Counted from the stretch's first letter, positions 46,943 through 55,718 are shown. The stretch is 64,000 bases of DNA from Jannaschia pohangensis (GCF_900113875.1 NZ_FORA01000004.1:1-64000), one strand, 5' to 3'. Notes: generated by a model not told the origin, from the letters alone. A program made the numbers and translations.

Positions 46943-47820
46943 AATTCCCGGTCCCAGGGCGGGTTCGCGCCCGCGCGGCTAACCGTGATGGCCGCCGCCG
47001 CGACGCCGAGTTTAAGCGCCTCGCTCAACGCGTCATGCGGGGGCAGGCCCTTGGTCAACGCCTTGGCGCGGTGCAGTCCGGCCAGAAAGCCCGCGTTGAA
47101 CGTGTCTCCCGCGCCCACGGTATCGACCACATCCACCTTGCGGGCGGCGACATGAACCTCGTCCGTCCGGGTGATGGCGCGCACGCCTTCGGCCCCCTTC
47201 GTCAGGCACAGAACCTTCGGCCCAAGGTCCAGCACATCGCCCGCCGACATGCCAAGCCACTCCATATCCTCGTCCGACAGCTTGACGATATCGGCCAGCC
47301 CCAACAGACGGGTCAGCCGCGCGCGGAAGCGATCCTCGTCGCGGATGAAGCCGGGGCGGATATTTGGGTCGATCATGATCGGCAGGTGCCGGTTGTCGAG
47401 CGCCAGCGCCGCATAGGCCTCGGCGCAGGGCTCCACCGCAAGGCTGATCCCGCCGATGAACAGCGCGGTGACCCCGTCCATGTCCGGCGCCTCTGCATGG
47501 GTCAGCATCCGGCCCGCCGTGCCCTCGTCATAAAAGGCGTATTCCGCGTGCCCATCCGTCAGCGTCACAAAGGCCAGCGTCGTGGGCCGGTCCGACAGGG
47601 CCGCGCGGTTGCCGACGCGGGACGCCGACATGGCCTCCGACAACCGTTGACCGAACAGATCGGTCGACAGACCGGTGTGCAGCGCCACCGGCGCGCCAAG
47701 CCGCCCCAGGGCGATGGCCGTGTTGAACACCGCGCCGCCCGTCGCCGGATAGAACCCCGGCCCGTCGGAGGTCTCGCGGGGCAGCATGTCGATCAGGGCT
47801 TCGCCTGCACAAAGGATCAT
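46939..47820 (-). CDS. PfkB-family carbohydrate kinase (fructokinase-like)
   Basis: This is a 293-aa protein. PfkB motif 1 is [15 protein letters not shown] and motif 2 is [17 protein letters not shown] with the catalytic Asp. It is most similar to fructokinases in layout, but no sugar genes are nearby. Its place inside the TelA/SPFH/SpeD run may be chance or may link it to nucleoside or sugar chemistry. Confidence 0.9.
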   Translation of the reverse strand: MILCAGEALIDMLPRETSDGPGFYPATGGAVFNTAIALGRLGAPVALHTGLSTDLFGQRLSEAMSASRVGNRAALSDRPTTLAFVTLTDGHAEYAFYDEGTAGRMLTHAEAPDMDGVTALFIGGISLAVEPCAEAYAALALDNRHLPIMIDPNIRPGFIRDEDRFRARLTRLLGLADIVKLSDEDMEWLGMSAGDVLDLGPKVLCLTKGAEGVRAITRTDEVHVAARKVDVVDTVGAGDTFNAGFLAGLHRAKALTKGLPPHDALSEALKLGVAAAAITVSRAGANPPWDREL

Positions 47821-47833
47821 GGTCGGGGTCCGT

Positions 47834-48928
47834 TCATTGCGATTGCGCGGCGATGTAGCCGACGATGGCCGCCGCGATCAACGCCGCGATGACGGCGAAG
47901 GCGATCTTCCACTTGGACCAGGGCCGTTCGCCCTGCACCCGGCCGGTTTGCCCATTGACGACGAAGCGATAGGACGTGCCGCGGTATTTGTAGGCCGCGA
48001 CCCAGACCGGCAGCAGGACATGCTTGAACGTCACGTCGCTGATCCGCGTGTCGATCCGGTCGATCCGCTGCTGGTCGCCGCCGATGTCCATGCGCACGTC
48101 GCGGGCGATCACGGCATCCATATGCGCGCGCGCCTCCGTCAGGCCGTCGGCCAGTTCGACTTGATAGGCTTCGGCCCGGAATCCGGCCAGGAAGTGCGGC
48201 GCATAGGGCGACAGGGCCGACATGTCCCAGGGTTCCAGCGCGTCGGTGTGCCGTTTGGGCAGCGACCGGGACGCAAGGACGACCACATCGTCGAAGAATC
48301 GCGCGACCCGTCCCCGGCGCGGGGTCCAGCGGATCTTGGCGACCTGCACCTGCTGGCGCTTGCCGTCGCGCACCACGGTCTGCGTCTCCCAATAGGTGTC
48401 GCCGCGCTGGCCGGAATAGGTGCTCTCGGTCTGGGCGTCGAAGGTCCAGAAGGGCACATAGATGCCCGACAGCTTGCGACCCTTCTTGGCGTAGTCCTGC
48501 AATCCGCCGGGGGCGAACCACAGGTTTCCCAGCCACTCCGACATGGCCTGATGGGCCTGGCGCTCCTCAAGCACGAAGGGGATGACACCCGCCGGCTTGA
48601 TGTGCCGGTTGGTGCCTGTGCCGGTCACCACGGGCGTGGCGCAGAACGGGCATTCGGCGGCGTGGATGTCGGGGTCGAACTCCACCTGCGCGCCGCAACT
48701 GGGGCAGTCGAGAACCCGGGTCTCCTCCTGCTCTGCCGCGCCGCCACGGGCGTCCAGCCCTTCCTCGATGGCGATTTCGCGGATCGTGTCGCGCGTCGCG
48801 GGCAGGCTTTCGGTATTGCCGCAATGGTCGCAGATCAGCCGGTTGTCGCCCGGATCGAACCGCATGTCGCTGCCGCAGTTGGCGCAGGGAAAGCGGTGTT
48901 CCTCGGGGGCGGGGGGCGGCGTGGTCAT
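47834..48928 (-). CDS. Double zinc-ribbon protein with a C-terminal membrane anchor
   Basis: This is a 364-aa protein from the ATG at 48928. Two TFIIB-type zinc ribbons are at the N-terminus (CANCGSD...CDHCGN, about residues 15-37, and CPSCGAQ...CPFCATP, about 74-97). A conserved middle domain contains SGIYVPFWTFDAQTESTYSG and GRVARFFDDVVVLASRSLP, and one hydrophobic segment follows at the end (IAFAVIAALIAAAIVGYIAA). It probably anchors a ribbon module to the membrane. The family recurs with SPFH/TelA genes. Confidence 0.82.
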   Translation of the reverse strand: MTTPPPAPEEHRFPCANCGSDMRFDPGDNRLICDHCGNTESLPATRDTIREIAIEEGLDARGGAAEQEETRVLDCPSCGAQVEFDPDIHAAECPFCATPVVTGTGTNRHIKPAGVIPFVLEERQAHQAMSEWLGNLWFAPGGLQDYAKKGRKLSGIYVPFWTFDAQTESTYSGQRGDTYWETQTVVRDGKRQQVQVAKIRWTPRRGRVARFFDDVVVLASRSLPKRHTDALEPWDMSALSPYAPHFLAGFRAEAYQVELADGLTEARAHMDAVIARDVRMDIGGDQQRIDRIDTRISDVTFKHVLLPVWVAAYKYRGTSYRFVVNGQTGRVQGERPWSKWKIAFAVIAALIAAAIVGYIAAQSQ

Positions 48929-49464
48929 AGAAACCTCTGGATGGACTTCGGCGCCATGATCCGCAGGGCGTTGTCCCGCAGACGGTAGTGGCGCCAGACA
49001 TGATAGGCGACGTGGAACACCACGATAACCGCAAGGCCATAGAATTCCACTGTGTGCAACGTCCCGGCCCAGGCATTCGCGGTCGGCAACCCGAGCGGTG
49101 GCGCAATCGGAAGGATGGTGCCCGCGAACAGGACCCGGCTGGCCGTCAGCCCCAGAAGGAAGCCGGTCAAGGCCACCCCGAACAGCCCCCAGATCAGCGT
49201 CAGGTGCAGCGGTCGATGGATCGCCCGCGCCCACCCCTGCAATTTCGGCCCGGGCCGGGAGGCCAGACCTGACCGCAGCAACCACCCCGTCCAGAGCAGC
49301 GCCATCGTCACGAAGATCAGGCCAAAGACGGAATGCAGCTTGACCCAGATCGACCCCCAGGCGGCGACATCGCGCGGCTCGACCAGCAGGAACCACACGA
49401 AGAACGGCACCATCGTCCAATGCAGCGCCTTGAGAAGGGCGCGCCGTGTCGGACGCGCGATCAT
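48925..49464 (-). CDS. Cytochrome b561-type membrane protein
   Basis: This is a 179-aa protein from the ATG at 49464. It has four transmembrane segments with His residues at positions suited to two b-hemes (LHWTMVPFFVW, KLHSVFGLIF, HRPLHLTLIWG, HTVEFYGLAVIVVFHVAYHVW). It would pass electrons between quinol and an unknown partner. It overlaps its neighbours on both sides by 4 bases. Confidence 0.85.
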   Translation of the reverse strand: MIARPTRRALLKALHWTMVPFFVWFLLVEPRDVAAWGSIWVKLHSVFGLIFVTMALLWTGWLLRSGLASRPGPKLQGWARAIHRPLHLTLIWGLFGVALTGFLLGLTASRVLFAGTILPIAPPLGLPTANAWAGTLHTVEFYGLAVIVVFHVAYHVWRHYRLRDNALRIMAPKSIQRFL

Positions 49465-49796
49465 TCCGCGTGGGTGTCGAAACACCCGGCGCGTTCGGCC
49501 AGCAGGGGCATCCCCGTCTCCATCCACCAGCGCAGCGACACCCATCCCGCCGACATGCCCGGTCCCTCGTCGATGACGGCGGTCAGGCGCATGCGCGTCG
49601 GGTCGACCGGGCAGGGCAGGGCGGTGTCGGTCACTGCCAGGAATACCCCGCGCAGCAATTGGTAGCGGTCCGCCACGTCCGTCGGCACCGGGTGCCCCTC
49701 CAGCGCCGCCGCCATCCGTTGCCAGACGGGGCGGTCGCCGCGCAGGCCCCAGGCCACAGGCTCGGGGTCGAAGACCGCGTCCCAGGCAAAGGCCAT
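49461..49796 (-). CDS. Unknown small cytosolic protein (111 aa)
   Basis: This is the shorter reading of a long open frame. The start at 49796 shares one base with the SPFH stop and gives MAFAWDAVFDPEPVAWGLRG. The remaining sequence contains RYQLLRGVFLAVTD, VDPTRMRLTAVIDEGPG and WVSLRWWMETGMPLLAERAG. It has no signal or membrane segment, and I recognise no family. Coupling at both ends shows that it is a real operon member. Confidence 0.72.
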   Translation of the reverse strand: MAFAWDAVFDPEPVAWGLRGDRPVWQRMAAALEGHPVPTDVADRYQLLRGVFLAVTDTALPCPVDPTRMRLTAVIDEGPGMSAGWVSLRWWMETGMPLLAERAGCFDTHAE

Positions 49797-50914
49797 CAGA
49801 TGCCGGGCGGGGGCGGGGGCGGCATGACGGTGAACAGCTGCGCCAACTCGTCCACGTCCCCGGCCTTCAGCCAGCCATCCTGACCTTGGGTCCAGACATG
49901 GGTGTCGCGCTTGACCTCGCCCGCGCTGACCATGCGGCCCAGGGCGGCCTTGCTGAACGGGCCCTTGGTCTCGCCGTTCTCGGCCACGTGCCAGACATGC
50001 TCCACGGGCGGGGGCGGGGGTGCTGCGGGGGCGGCGTGATGCTGCGGCTGCGCCCCCCAGGGCCCCGCGGCCCCGGCGATGCCTTGCGCCATGCCCATGC
50101 CCATCCCCATGCCAAGCCCCGCGCCCATTCCCGAATTGGGCGTGGCGGCGGCGGTCTGCATCGCCTCGGCGGTGGCGTATTGCTGATACTTCGACAGATC
50201 GCCCAGAACCCCCATCGACGTGCGCTTGTCCAGCGCCTCCTCGACGGCGGGCGGCAGCGAGATGTTCTCGATATACAGCTCGGGCACCGCGATGCCGTAG
50301 TCGGCGGTCGTCACCGTCACCTGATCGGCCACGATCTTGCCCAACCCGTCGGTATTCGCCGCCATGTCGAGCACCGGGATATTGCTCCCCGCCAGCGCCC
50401 GGCTCGCCGATTGCACGATCATGTTGCGCAGCTGGAACTGCACCTCGTCCTGGGTGAACTCGCCGTCGGTGCCCACGATCTCGGTCAGGAACTTGCCCGG
50501 GTCCGACACCTTGATCGCATAGGTCCCGAACGCGCGCAGCCGCACCGGCCCGAACTCCGGATCGCGCAGGGTGATCGGGTTCTTGGTGCCCCACTTCAGG
50601 TCGGTGAACCGCCGTGTGGCGACGAAATAGATCTCGGACTTGAAGGGCGACTTGAAGCCGTGATCCCAATGCTGAAGCGAGGTCATGATCGGCATGTTGT
50701 TCGTCTCGAGCATGTAGAGCCCGGGCATGAACACATCGGCCAGCTGGCCCTCGTGGATGAAGACGGCGGCCTGCCCTTCGCGCACGGTCAGCTTGGCGCC
50801 ATACTTGATCTCGTGCCCATAGCGGTCGAACCGATAGACCATCGTGTCGCGGGTATCGTCCGTCCATTCGATGACGTCGATGAACTGGCCGGAAAGGAAA
50901 TCGAGAATGGACAT
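49796..50914 (-). CDS. SPFH-domain protein with a C-terminal GYF_2 domain (YdjI/virion-core-like)
   Basis: This is a 372-aa protein. The N-terminal ~240 residues are the SPFH/band-7-like YdjI type (RYGHEIKYGAKLTVREGQAAVFIHEG, FMPGLYMLETNNMPI, VRLRAFGTYAIKVSDPGKFL). A Met/Gly-rich then Pro/Ala/His-rich linker follows (about residues 262-305), then a GYF_2 domain (WHVAENGETKGPFSKAALGR ... THVWTQGQDGWLKAGDV), and the end is proline-rich. GYF domains bind proline-rich segments, so the tail could self-associate. It has no membrane segment and is probably peripheral to the membrane. Confidence 0.9.
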   Translation of the reverse strand: MSILDFLSGQFIDVIEWTDDTRDTMVYRFDRYGHEIKYGAKLTVREGQAAVFIHEGQLADVFMPGLYMLETNNMPIMTSLQHWDHGFKSPFKSEIYFVATRRFTDLKWGTKNPITLRDPEFGPVRLRAFGTYAIKVSDPGKFLTEIVGTDGEFTQDEVQFQLRNMIVQSASRALAGSNIPVLDMAANTDGLGKIVADQVTVTTADYGIAVPELYIENISLPPAVEEALDKRTSMGVLGDLSKYQQYATAEAMQTAAATPNSGMGAGLGMGMGMGMAQGIAGAAGPWGAQPQHHAAPAAPPPPPVEHVWHVAENGETKGPFSKAALGRMVSAGEVKRDTHVWTQGQDGWLKAGDVDELAQLFTVMPPPPPPGI

Positions 50915-51087
50915 GAAGGGCCTCCGTTAGGACTTCAGAAAAATGCGGGCGGGCTCTACCGGTCGCCGCTTGCGCATCAGAATTGCACATATAGGGGCTG
51001 TGTGTCGCCTTTTGCATCCCGCAGATGGGGGATGGCGGGCGACCGGGGCCTTGCGGGCCGGATTGGCGGTGGAAATCCGGATGTCGG

Positions 51088-51642
51088 TCACGATACCCCA
51101 CCCCCGAGGAAAGATCGCAAGGGGCGACCGTCGCGGTGCCCCCAGAGGTCGATCATCACACCACAAAACGCGCCGTCCGCATCGTTCAGGCGCAGCGCCG
51201 TAAACCTGTCGTCCGCCGCGCTCCCGCAGAGCCCGCTGGCCAGGTCGAACCAGCCATGTGGCCCGGTCGGAAAGGCAAAGACGCCGCCCGGCGCCCCGAC
51301 CCATCCCGCCGAATACTGCGCAACCTCCGTCACCACGGCGTCGCCGCTGCCCAGGGTCAAATGCGCGCCCCGGGTTTCCACCGTCACGCTTTCGACGGCT
51401 GTCATCGGACAGGCTGTCGACGCCTCTCCCCAGATGACCTGAGGCTCGAACCCCGGCGTGGCCTTGGTAAAGACGCGCAGTCCTGTCGTCTCCAATGCCA
51501 GTGTCACCGCACCGCCCGCACCGCCGACCGGGGCGAAGCCAAGGCAGCCAGACGTCAGGATCAGCGGCCCGTGATCTGTCCAGACACCCGAACGCTCGCT
51601 GATCCGGTCGATCCATGCGCGCCCACCCGTCTGATCCGACAT
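51088..51642 (-). CDS. Unknown protein (184 aa)
   Basis: This is a beta-rich, Gly/Ala-rich soluble protein (MSDQTGGRAWIDRISERSGVW ... WVGAPGGVFAFPTGPHGWFDLASG). It has two isolated Cys and no signal peptide. It starts 3 bases after DUF2927. A 173-bp gap with no clear hairpin separates it from the SPFH gene, so a second promoter may lie there. I do not recognise the family. Confidence 0.65.
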   Translation of the reverse strand: MSDQTGGRAWIDRISERSGVWTDHGPLILTSGCLGFAPVGGAGGAVTLALETTGLRVFTKATPGFEPQVIWGEASTACPMTAVESVTVETRGAHLTLGSGDAVVTEVAQYSAGWVGAPGGVFAFPTGPHGWFDLASGLCGSAADDRFTALRLNDADGAFCGVMIDLWGHRDGRPLRSFLGGGVS

Positions 51643-51645
51643 ACC

Positions 51646-52599
51646 CTAGACCGGCCCCGCGTCGCGCAACTCGGCGGCGATTTGCGCCACGATGGGCCGG
51701 GCTTCCTCGGCGGTCATGCCGATGCGCAAGCGACGATCATAGAGCATCCGCAGCAAAAGCTCGTCATGTCCGGTCAAGAGCGCGAATTCCTCGTCATCGT
51801 TGAAGATCGACGGGCGCGCCGCAGGGCTGTCATTGGCCAGGCCCAATCCTTGGGCGATCTCTTCGTGATAGCACGACAGGCGGAACAGGTCGGGATGTTC
51901 GGAGCGCACGAAGGCGATGGCCGAGATATAGGCGTTCGGTCGTTCCGACGACGACGAGGCGTAGACCGCGCAATAGGTGGAACTGCCCAAGCTGGTGATC
52001 TCGCGGATGGTCTGCCGCCCCAGGGCCGGCTCGACGGCGGCGATCTGGGGACCAAGGGCCCGCTGCTCGTCCACCGAGGCCACGAAGATGTGGTAATTGC
52101 CGCCCCCGTTCACCAGCGAGATGGGGTGACCGCTGATCCGGCGCAGCCGGGCGACATAGGCCGCGATCCGCGACCGGTCCTCGCGCTGCGTCTCGGCGTC
52201 GACGGAGGCGCCGAAATGCAGCTGGATGCGCACCGGGCGCTCCCACCGACGCAGCTGCGCGCGGCTCTGCCGGGCCACATAGCGCCCGTTGATCTGCACA
52301 TATTCGGAAAACAGCGCCACCCGCTCGAAGTTGCGCGCCAGTTCTGCGGGGCCAAACGGCGTGTCGGGTCCGCCGCCATCGACCCGCATCAGCCCATCCG
52401 CCAGCAGACGCCGCTCCAGCCGCGCATAGAACAGCCGCGCCGACCGGCTTTCCGCCGAGACCTCCGGGCTCGACACCTCGGGACGGGCCACAGGCGGGGT
52501 CGGGGCCGCGTCCACAGGCGGTGGTGCGGTCTGGCTTACGGGCTGACATGCGGCAAGGCCGACGGCCAGGGCCGCCACGAGGAGAGCTTTGAAGTGCAT
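51646..52599 (-). CDS. DUF2927 lipoprotein
   Basis: This 317-aa protein has a lipoprotein signal (MHFKALLVAALAVGLAAC, lipobox LAAC), a Pro-rich linker, and a DUF2927 domain. That domain has a metzincin-like CYHEEIAQGLGLANDSPAARPSIFNDDEEFA segment, which suggests a metal-binding or relict protease site. It would sit on the periplasmic face of a membrane. Its start shares one base with the telA stop. Confidence 0.87.
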   Translation of the reverse strand: MHFKALLVAALAVGLAACQPVSQTAPPPVDAAPTPPVARPEVSSPEVSAESRSARLFYARLERRLLADGLMRVDGGGPDTPFGPAELARNFERVALFSEYVQINGRYVARQSRAQLRRWERPVRIQLHFGASVDAETQREDRSRIAAYVARLRRISGHPISLVNGGGNYHIFVASVDEQRALGPQIAAVEPALGRQTIREITSLGSSTYCAVYASSSSERPNAYISAIAFVRSEHPDLFRLSCYHEEIAQGLGLANDSPAARPSIFNDDEEFALLTGHDELLLRMLYDRRLRIGMTAEEARPIVAQIAAELRDAGPV

Positions 52600-53786
52600 C
52601 AGGCTGTCGGAACAGACGCCCCGGCGTCGCTGGAGGCATCTCGCGCCTTGGCCGAGGCGAGCGTCTCGCGCAGTTCCTTCTCCATGTGCTCCAGTTCCTT
52701 TTCGGCCTCGGCGCGGCGGGCCTTGCCCTCGTCCGCGATCTGCAGGCTTTCGTTGATCGTCGCCACCAGATCCTCGTTGGCCTGCCGCACGGCCTCGATA
52801 TCGAAGACGCCGCGCTCCATTTCCGTGCGCACCACCGCATTGGCCTCGCGCAGGTTCTTGGCATTCGCGGTCAGCAATTCGTTGGTCAGGTCGTTGGCGT
52901 CTCGCACCGCCTCGGCGGCCTCGCGCGACCGCTGGATGGTCACGGCCTGCGCCAACTGCGTCTCCCAGAGGGGCACCGTGTTCACGAGGGTCGAGTTGAT
53001 CTTGGTGACCAGGCTCTTGTCGTTCTCCTGCACCAGCCGGATCGAGGGGAGCGACTGCATCGTCACCTGCCGCGTCAGCTTCAGGTCGTGAACCCGGCGC
53101 TCCAAGTCGTCGCGGGCCGCGCGCATGTCGCGCAGCTCCTGACTGCCGATCATCTTGTCGTCCTCGGGCAGGGCGGCCACGGCGGCTTCCTTGGCGGGGA
53201 TGGTCGTCGCATCCAGCTCGGCCAGCTTTGCCTCGCCCGCCGAGATATAAAGCCCAAGCTCCTCGTAGAAATCGAGGGTCTTCTCATAGAGCATGTCCAG
53301 CGACTTGATGTCCTTGAGCAGCACATGTTCGTGCTTCAACAGATCGTCGGTCACCTTGTCGATCTGGCTCTGCACGTTTTCGAATTTCGCCAGGAAGTTG
53401 GAAAAGGGCGCGGCCTTCCCCGTCAGCTTTTCCCACCAGGACCGCTTGCGCCGCACGTCCAGTTCGCTGACCGAAAAGCCGCGAATGGTGCTGACGATGC
53501 CGCGCAGACTGTCGCCCGCCGGTCCCACGTCCTTGTTCTTCACGTCCGCCAGCATGGCCTGGCTGATCTGCTGCAATTCCGCCTGCGCCGCCGATCCGAA
53601 GCTGATGATCGACTGGGTGTTCGTCATGTCCAGCTCGTCCATCCGCTTGCGGATCGCCTCGGCGACCGGGGCCGGGGCCGCCTCCAGTGCGACAAGCTCC
53701 GTGCCCGGCTCGCGCAGGGGGATGGCGGCGACCTCGGCGATCTCGGCGGTGGCAAGCTCGGCCTGCTGGCGGATAGTGGTGTCCAT
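52599..53786 (-). CDS. telA: Toxic-anion (tellurite) resistance protein TelA
   Basis: This 395-aa protein is all-helical and typical of PF05816: SIISFGSAAQAELQQISQAML, KRSWWEKLTGKAAPFSNFLAK, the DMLYEKTLDFYEELGLYISA core, and the conserved LPSIRLVQENDKSLVTKINS and TVPLWETQLAQAV motifs. The C-terminus is a long coiled coil. The family is linked to tellurite and envelope-stress tolerance. It is two bases from xpaC and the pair is almost always together. Confidence 0.93.
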   Translation of the reverse strand: MDTTIRQQAELATAEIAEVAAIPLREPGTELVALEAAPAPVAEAIRKRMDELDMTNTQSIISFGSAAQAELQQISQAMLADVKNKDVGPAGDSLRGIVSTIRGFSVSELDVRRKRSWWEKLTGKAAPFSNFLAKFENVQSQIDKVTDDLLKHEHVLLKDIKSLDMLYEKTLDFYEELGLYISAGEAKLAELDATTIPAKEAAVAALPEDDKMIGSQELRDMRAARDDLERRVHDLKLTRQVTMQSLPSIRLVQENDKSLVTKINSTLVNTVPLWETQLAQAVTIQRSREAAEAVRDANDLTNELLTANAKNLREANAVVRTEMERGVFDIEAVRQANEDLVATINESLQIADEGKARRAEAEKELEHMEKELRETLASAKARDASSDAGASVPTA

Positions 53787-53788
53787 GG

Positions 53789-54679
53789 TCAGTCTCCCGT
53801 TGGCAGGCCGTCCGCTTTCAGACGGTCCCGCAAAACTTCGATTTCTACATCCAGATCGCTGCGGTCCGAAATCAGCAGCGTCTCGCGCTTGGCCTCGATC
53901 CCGCGTTGCAGATCGCCCAGAAGGTCCAGGTAATCCGCCTTGGCCTTCGCATCGCGCGTCGCGGCATAAAGGTCGGCGAACTTCACCGTCGCGTCGCGCG
54001 CCCCCATCAGGTAGACGCCCAGATACTTGCGCGCCGAGGTCAGGTCGCGCGGATCATCCTCGACCGTGCGGAACATGGCACGTGCCGTCGCGGCCACGCG
54101 GGCGACCTGTGCCTCGGCCTCGCGGTCCCTGGCGCGCAACACCGCATCCTGCATGGCGACCAGGTGCTTCTCGGCCTCCTCGATCGACCGGGCGACGCGC
54201 TCGGTCTGGAAGGTATCGACCCCTTCCATCCCCTTGTCCGACATCGGGTCCGCCCCGAAGGCCACCAGATGCAACGCCCCCGCCACCACGCCGTAGACCA
54301 CCGCGGGCAACAGCCCCGCCAAGCCCACCGTCGCGGCCAGCGTCACGCCGACGCCGGTCAGGACCGCCCCGGCGATCTTGCGCGGAAAGGCCGGGCGGCG
54401 GGCGATGCGCCGCTCGGCCCAGGCGGCCTCGGCCTTCAATCCCTCGCGGGTCAGCGCCGCACCCCCGAACAGGACCGCACCGGCCAAGAGGTTCACGGCC
54501 AGCGCCACGGCCCCGTCCTGAAAGAACGCCGTCACCACGGGCAACACGGCCAGCACCATCAGGATGCTCACCCGCGCGCGCCCCTTCAACGGCCGCTTCA
54601 ACCCGATCTTGGGGGGCGGCGGGGCCGACTTGTCGACCTTGCCCTCGGGGCTGAACTGACCCCCATAGCGCTGCGCCAT
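53789..54679 (-). CDS. xpaC: XpaC-family membrane protein (5-bromo-4-chloroindolyl phosphate hydrolysis family)
   Basis: This 296-aa protein has about three to four membrane segments in the first half (ARVSILMVLAVLPVVTAFF, AVALAVNLLAGAVLFGGAAL, KIAGAVLTGVGVTLAATVGLAGLLPAVVYGVVAG; positions about 35-145) and a coiled-coil C-terminal half of the XpaC type (PF10112). The family name reflects an early assay; the real role is unclear and is probably scaffolding with TelA. Confidence 0.9.
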   Translation of the reverse strand: MAQRYGGQFSPEGKVDKSAPPPPKIGLKRPLKGRARVSILMVLAVLPVVTAFFQDGAVALAVNLLAGAVLFGGAALTREGLKAEAAWAERRIARRPAFPRKIAGAVLTGVGVTLAATVGLAGLLPAVVYGVVAGALHLVAFGADPMSDKGMEGVDTFQTERVARSIEEAEKHLVAMQDAVLRARDREAEAQVARVAATARAMFRTVEDDPRDLTSARKYLGVYLMGARDATVKFADLYAATRDAKAKADYLDLLGDLQRGIEAKRETLLISDRSDLDVEIEVLRDRLKADGLPTGD

Positions 54680-54682
54680 GAC

Positions 54683-54778
54683 CTAGAGCCCCCCGCCGTC
54701 CAGCACGCCAAGGCCCGCCAGCGTCACAAGCACGCAGAGCGCGGCAAAGGCGATTTTCTGCACCCCGTCAGAACCCAT
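54683..54778 (-). CDS. 31-aa membrane microprotein upstream of xpaC
   Basis: The ATG at 54778 opens MGSDGVQKIAFAALCVLVTL and the stop is at 54683-54685, three bases before the xpaC ATG. Nearly the whole peptide is one membrane helix (IAFAALCVLVTLAGLGVL) with Gly-rich ends. CGGGGGA lies 7 bases upstream as a ribosome-binding site. No homologue can be named from memory, but spacing and composition argue that it is translated. Confidence 0.55.
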   Translation of the reverse strand: MGSDGVQKIAFAALCVLVTLAGLGVLDGGGL

Positions 54779-54855
54779 GTGTCATCCCCCGGTCACTCCG
54801 GCGCACCGTAAGACAGGTTGCCCGTCCGATGGAACCCCACGCGGCGGCAATCTGC

Positions 54856-55563
54856 CTAATCCTTGCCCCGAAACAGGCGGTCGTGCGCGTCTTTCGCCTG
54901 TGCCAGGTCGCCGCGCCGATCCGCATGCAGCGCGCGCCCCGCCACAACCCCGGGCCGTGCCCCCACCTCGGCCAGCCAGCGGGCCATGTGGGGCTTGTCG
55001 TCCAGCGTCTGCTGCTGACCTTCCCACAGCGACGCCCACCCCCAGACGCTCATGTCCGCGATCGAATAGAAATCGCCCGCGACATAGCGGTTGTTCGCCA
55101 ACTGCCGGTCCAGCACCCCGTAGAGCCGCGCCACCTCATTGCGATAGCGGTCCTTGGCATAGGGCAGGTCATTGGGCGGATCCATCGCGGGCGCATACTT
55201 GAGGAAATGATGCGCCTGACCCGCCATGGGCCCCAGGCCGCCCATCTGCCACATCAGCCATTGATCCACCGCGATCCGCTCCCGTTCGGTCGCACCACAG
55301 AACCGCCCCGTCTTGCGCGCCAGATACTGGAGGATCGCGCCGCTCTCGAAAATGGCGATCGGCGCGCCGTCGGGGCCGTCCGGGTCGACGATGGCGGGCA
55401 TCCGGTTGTTGGGGCTGATGGCCAGGAACTCCGGCTTGAACTGGTCGCCCGCGCCGATGTTCACCAGGTGAACCTCATAGGGCAGCCCGAACTCCTCCAG
55501 CGCGATGGACACCTTCCAGCCATTCGGTGTGGGCCAGAAATACAGATCGATGGGGTCCGACAT
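54856..55563 (-). CDS. Glutathione S-transferase (Ure2p/YghU-like)
   Basis: This is a 235-aa protein from the ATG at 55563. The N-terminal thioredoxin fold has LYFWPTPNGWKVSIALEEFG and the cis-Pro NNRMPAIVDPDG with FESGAILQYLARK. The C-terminal helical domain has RYVAGDFYSIADMSVWGW. Residues ahead of MSDPIDL in a longer frame are not conserved. It is likely a disulphide-bond-type oxidoreductase. It is divergent from metZ. Confidence 0.93.
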   Translation of the reverse strand: MSDPIDLYFWPTPNGWKVSIALEEFGLPYEVHLVNIGAGDQFKPEFLAISPNNRMPAIVDPDGPDGAPIAIFESGAILQYLARKTGRFCGATERERIAVDQWLMWQMGGLGPMAGQAHHFLKYAPAMDPPNDLPYAKDRYRNEVARLYGVLDRQLANNRYVAGDFYSIADMSVWGWASLWEGQQQTLDDKPHMARWLAEVGARPGVVAGRALHADRRGDLAQAKDAHDRLFRGKD

Positions 55564-55670
55564 GGGCGCGCTCCTTTTGCTCGGGGTCCACCTTTCGCAG
55601 GATCGCCTGCGCACACAAGGGCCGCTCACGCCGTCTTGACCGCGCTTTCCCCCCGCGCTACGCCCACCCC

Positions 55671-55718
55671 CGAGGGGATTTGAGCCAGCTTGCGGCCCTC
55701 GTTAAACAAACCGCTAAA
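55671..55718 (+). promoter_or_regulatory. SAM-II riboswitch upstream of metZ
   Basis: P1 pairs CGAGGG (55671-55676) with CCCTCG (55696-55701). The loop contains the conserved GATTTGA (55677-55683) and TTGC, and the 3' part is GTTAAACAAACCGCTAAA. The pseudoknot pairs GCGG (55692-55695) with CCGC (55711-55714), the hallmark of SAM-II. Its place ahead of a metZ gene is the textbook one: SAM binding should hide the translation start region. Confidence 0.92.

Noticed and set aside
49461-51101. 546-aa open frame across the SPFH gene
   Set aside because: Most of it runs out of frame over SPFH-GYF and reads as Arg/Gly-rich shadow sequence. Only the last 111 codons look real and are listed separately.
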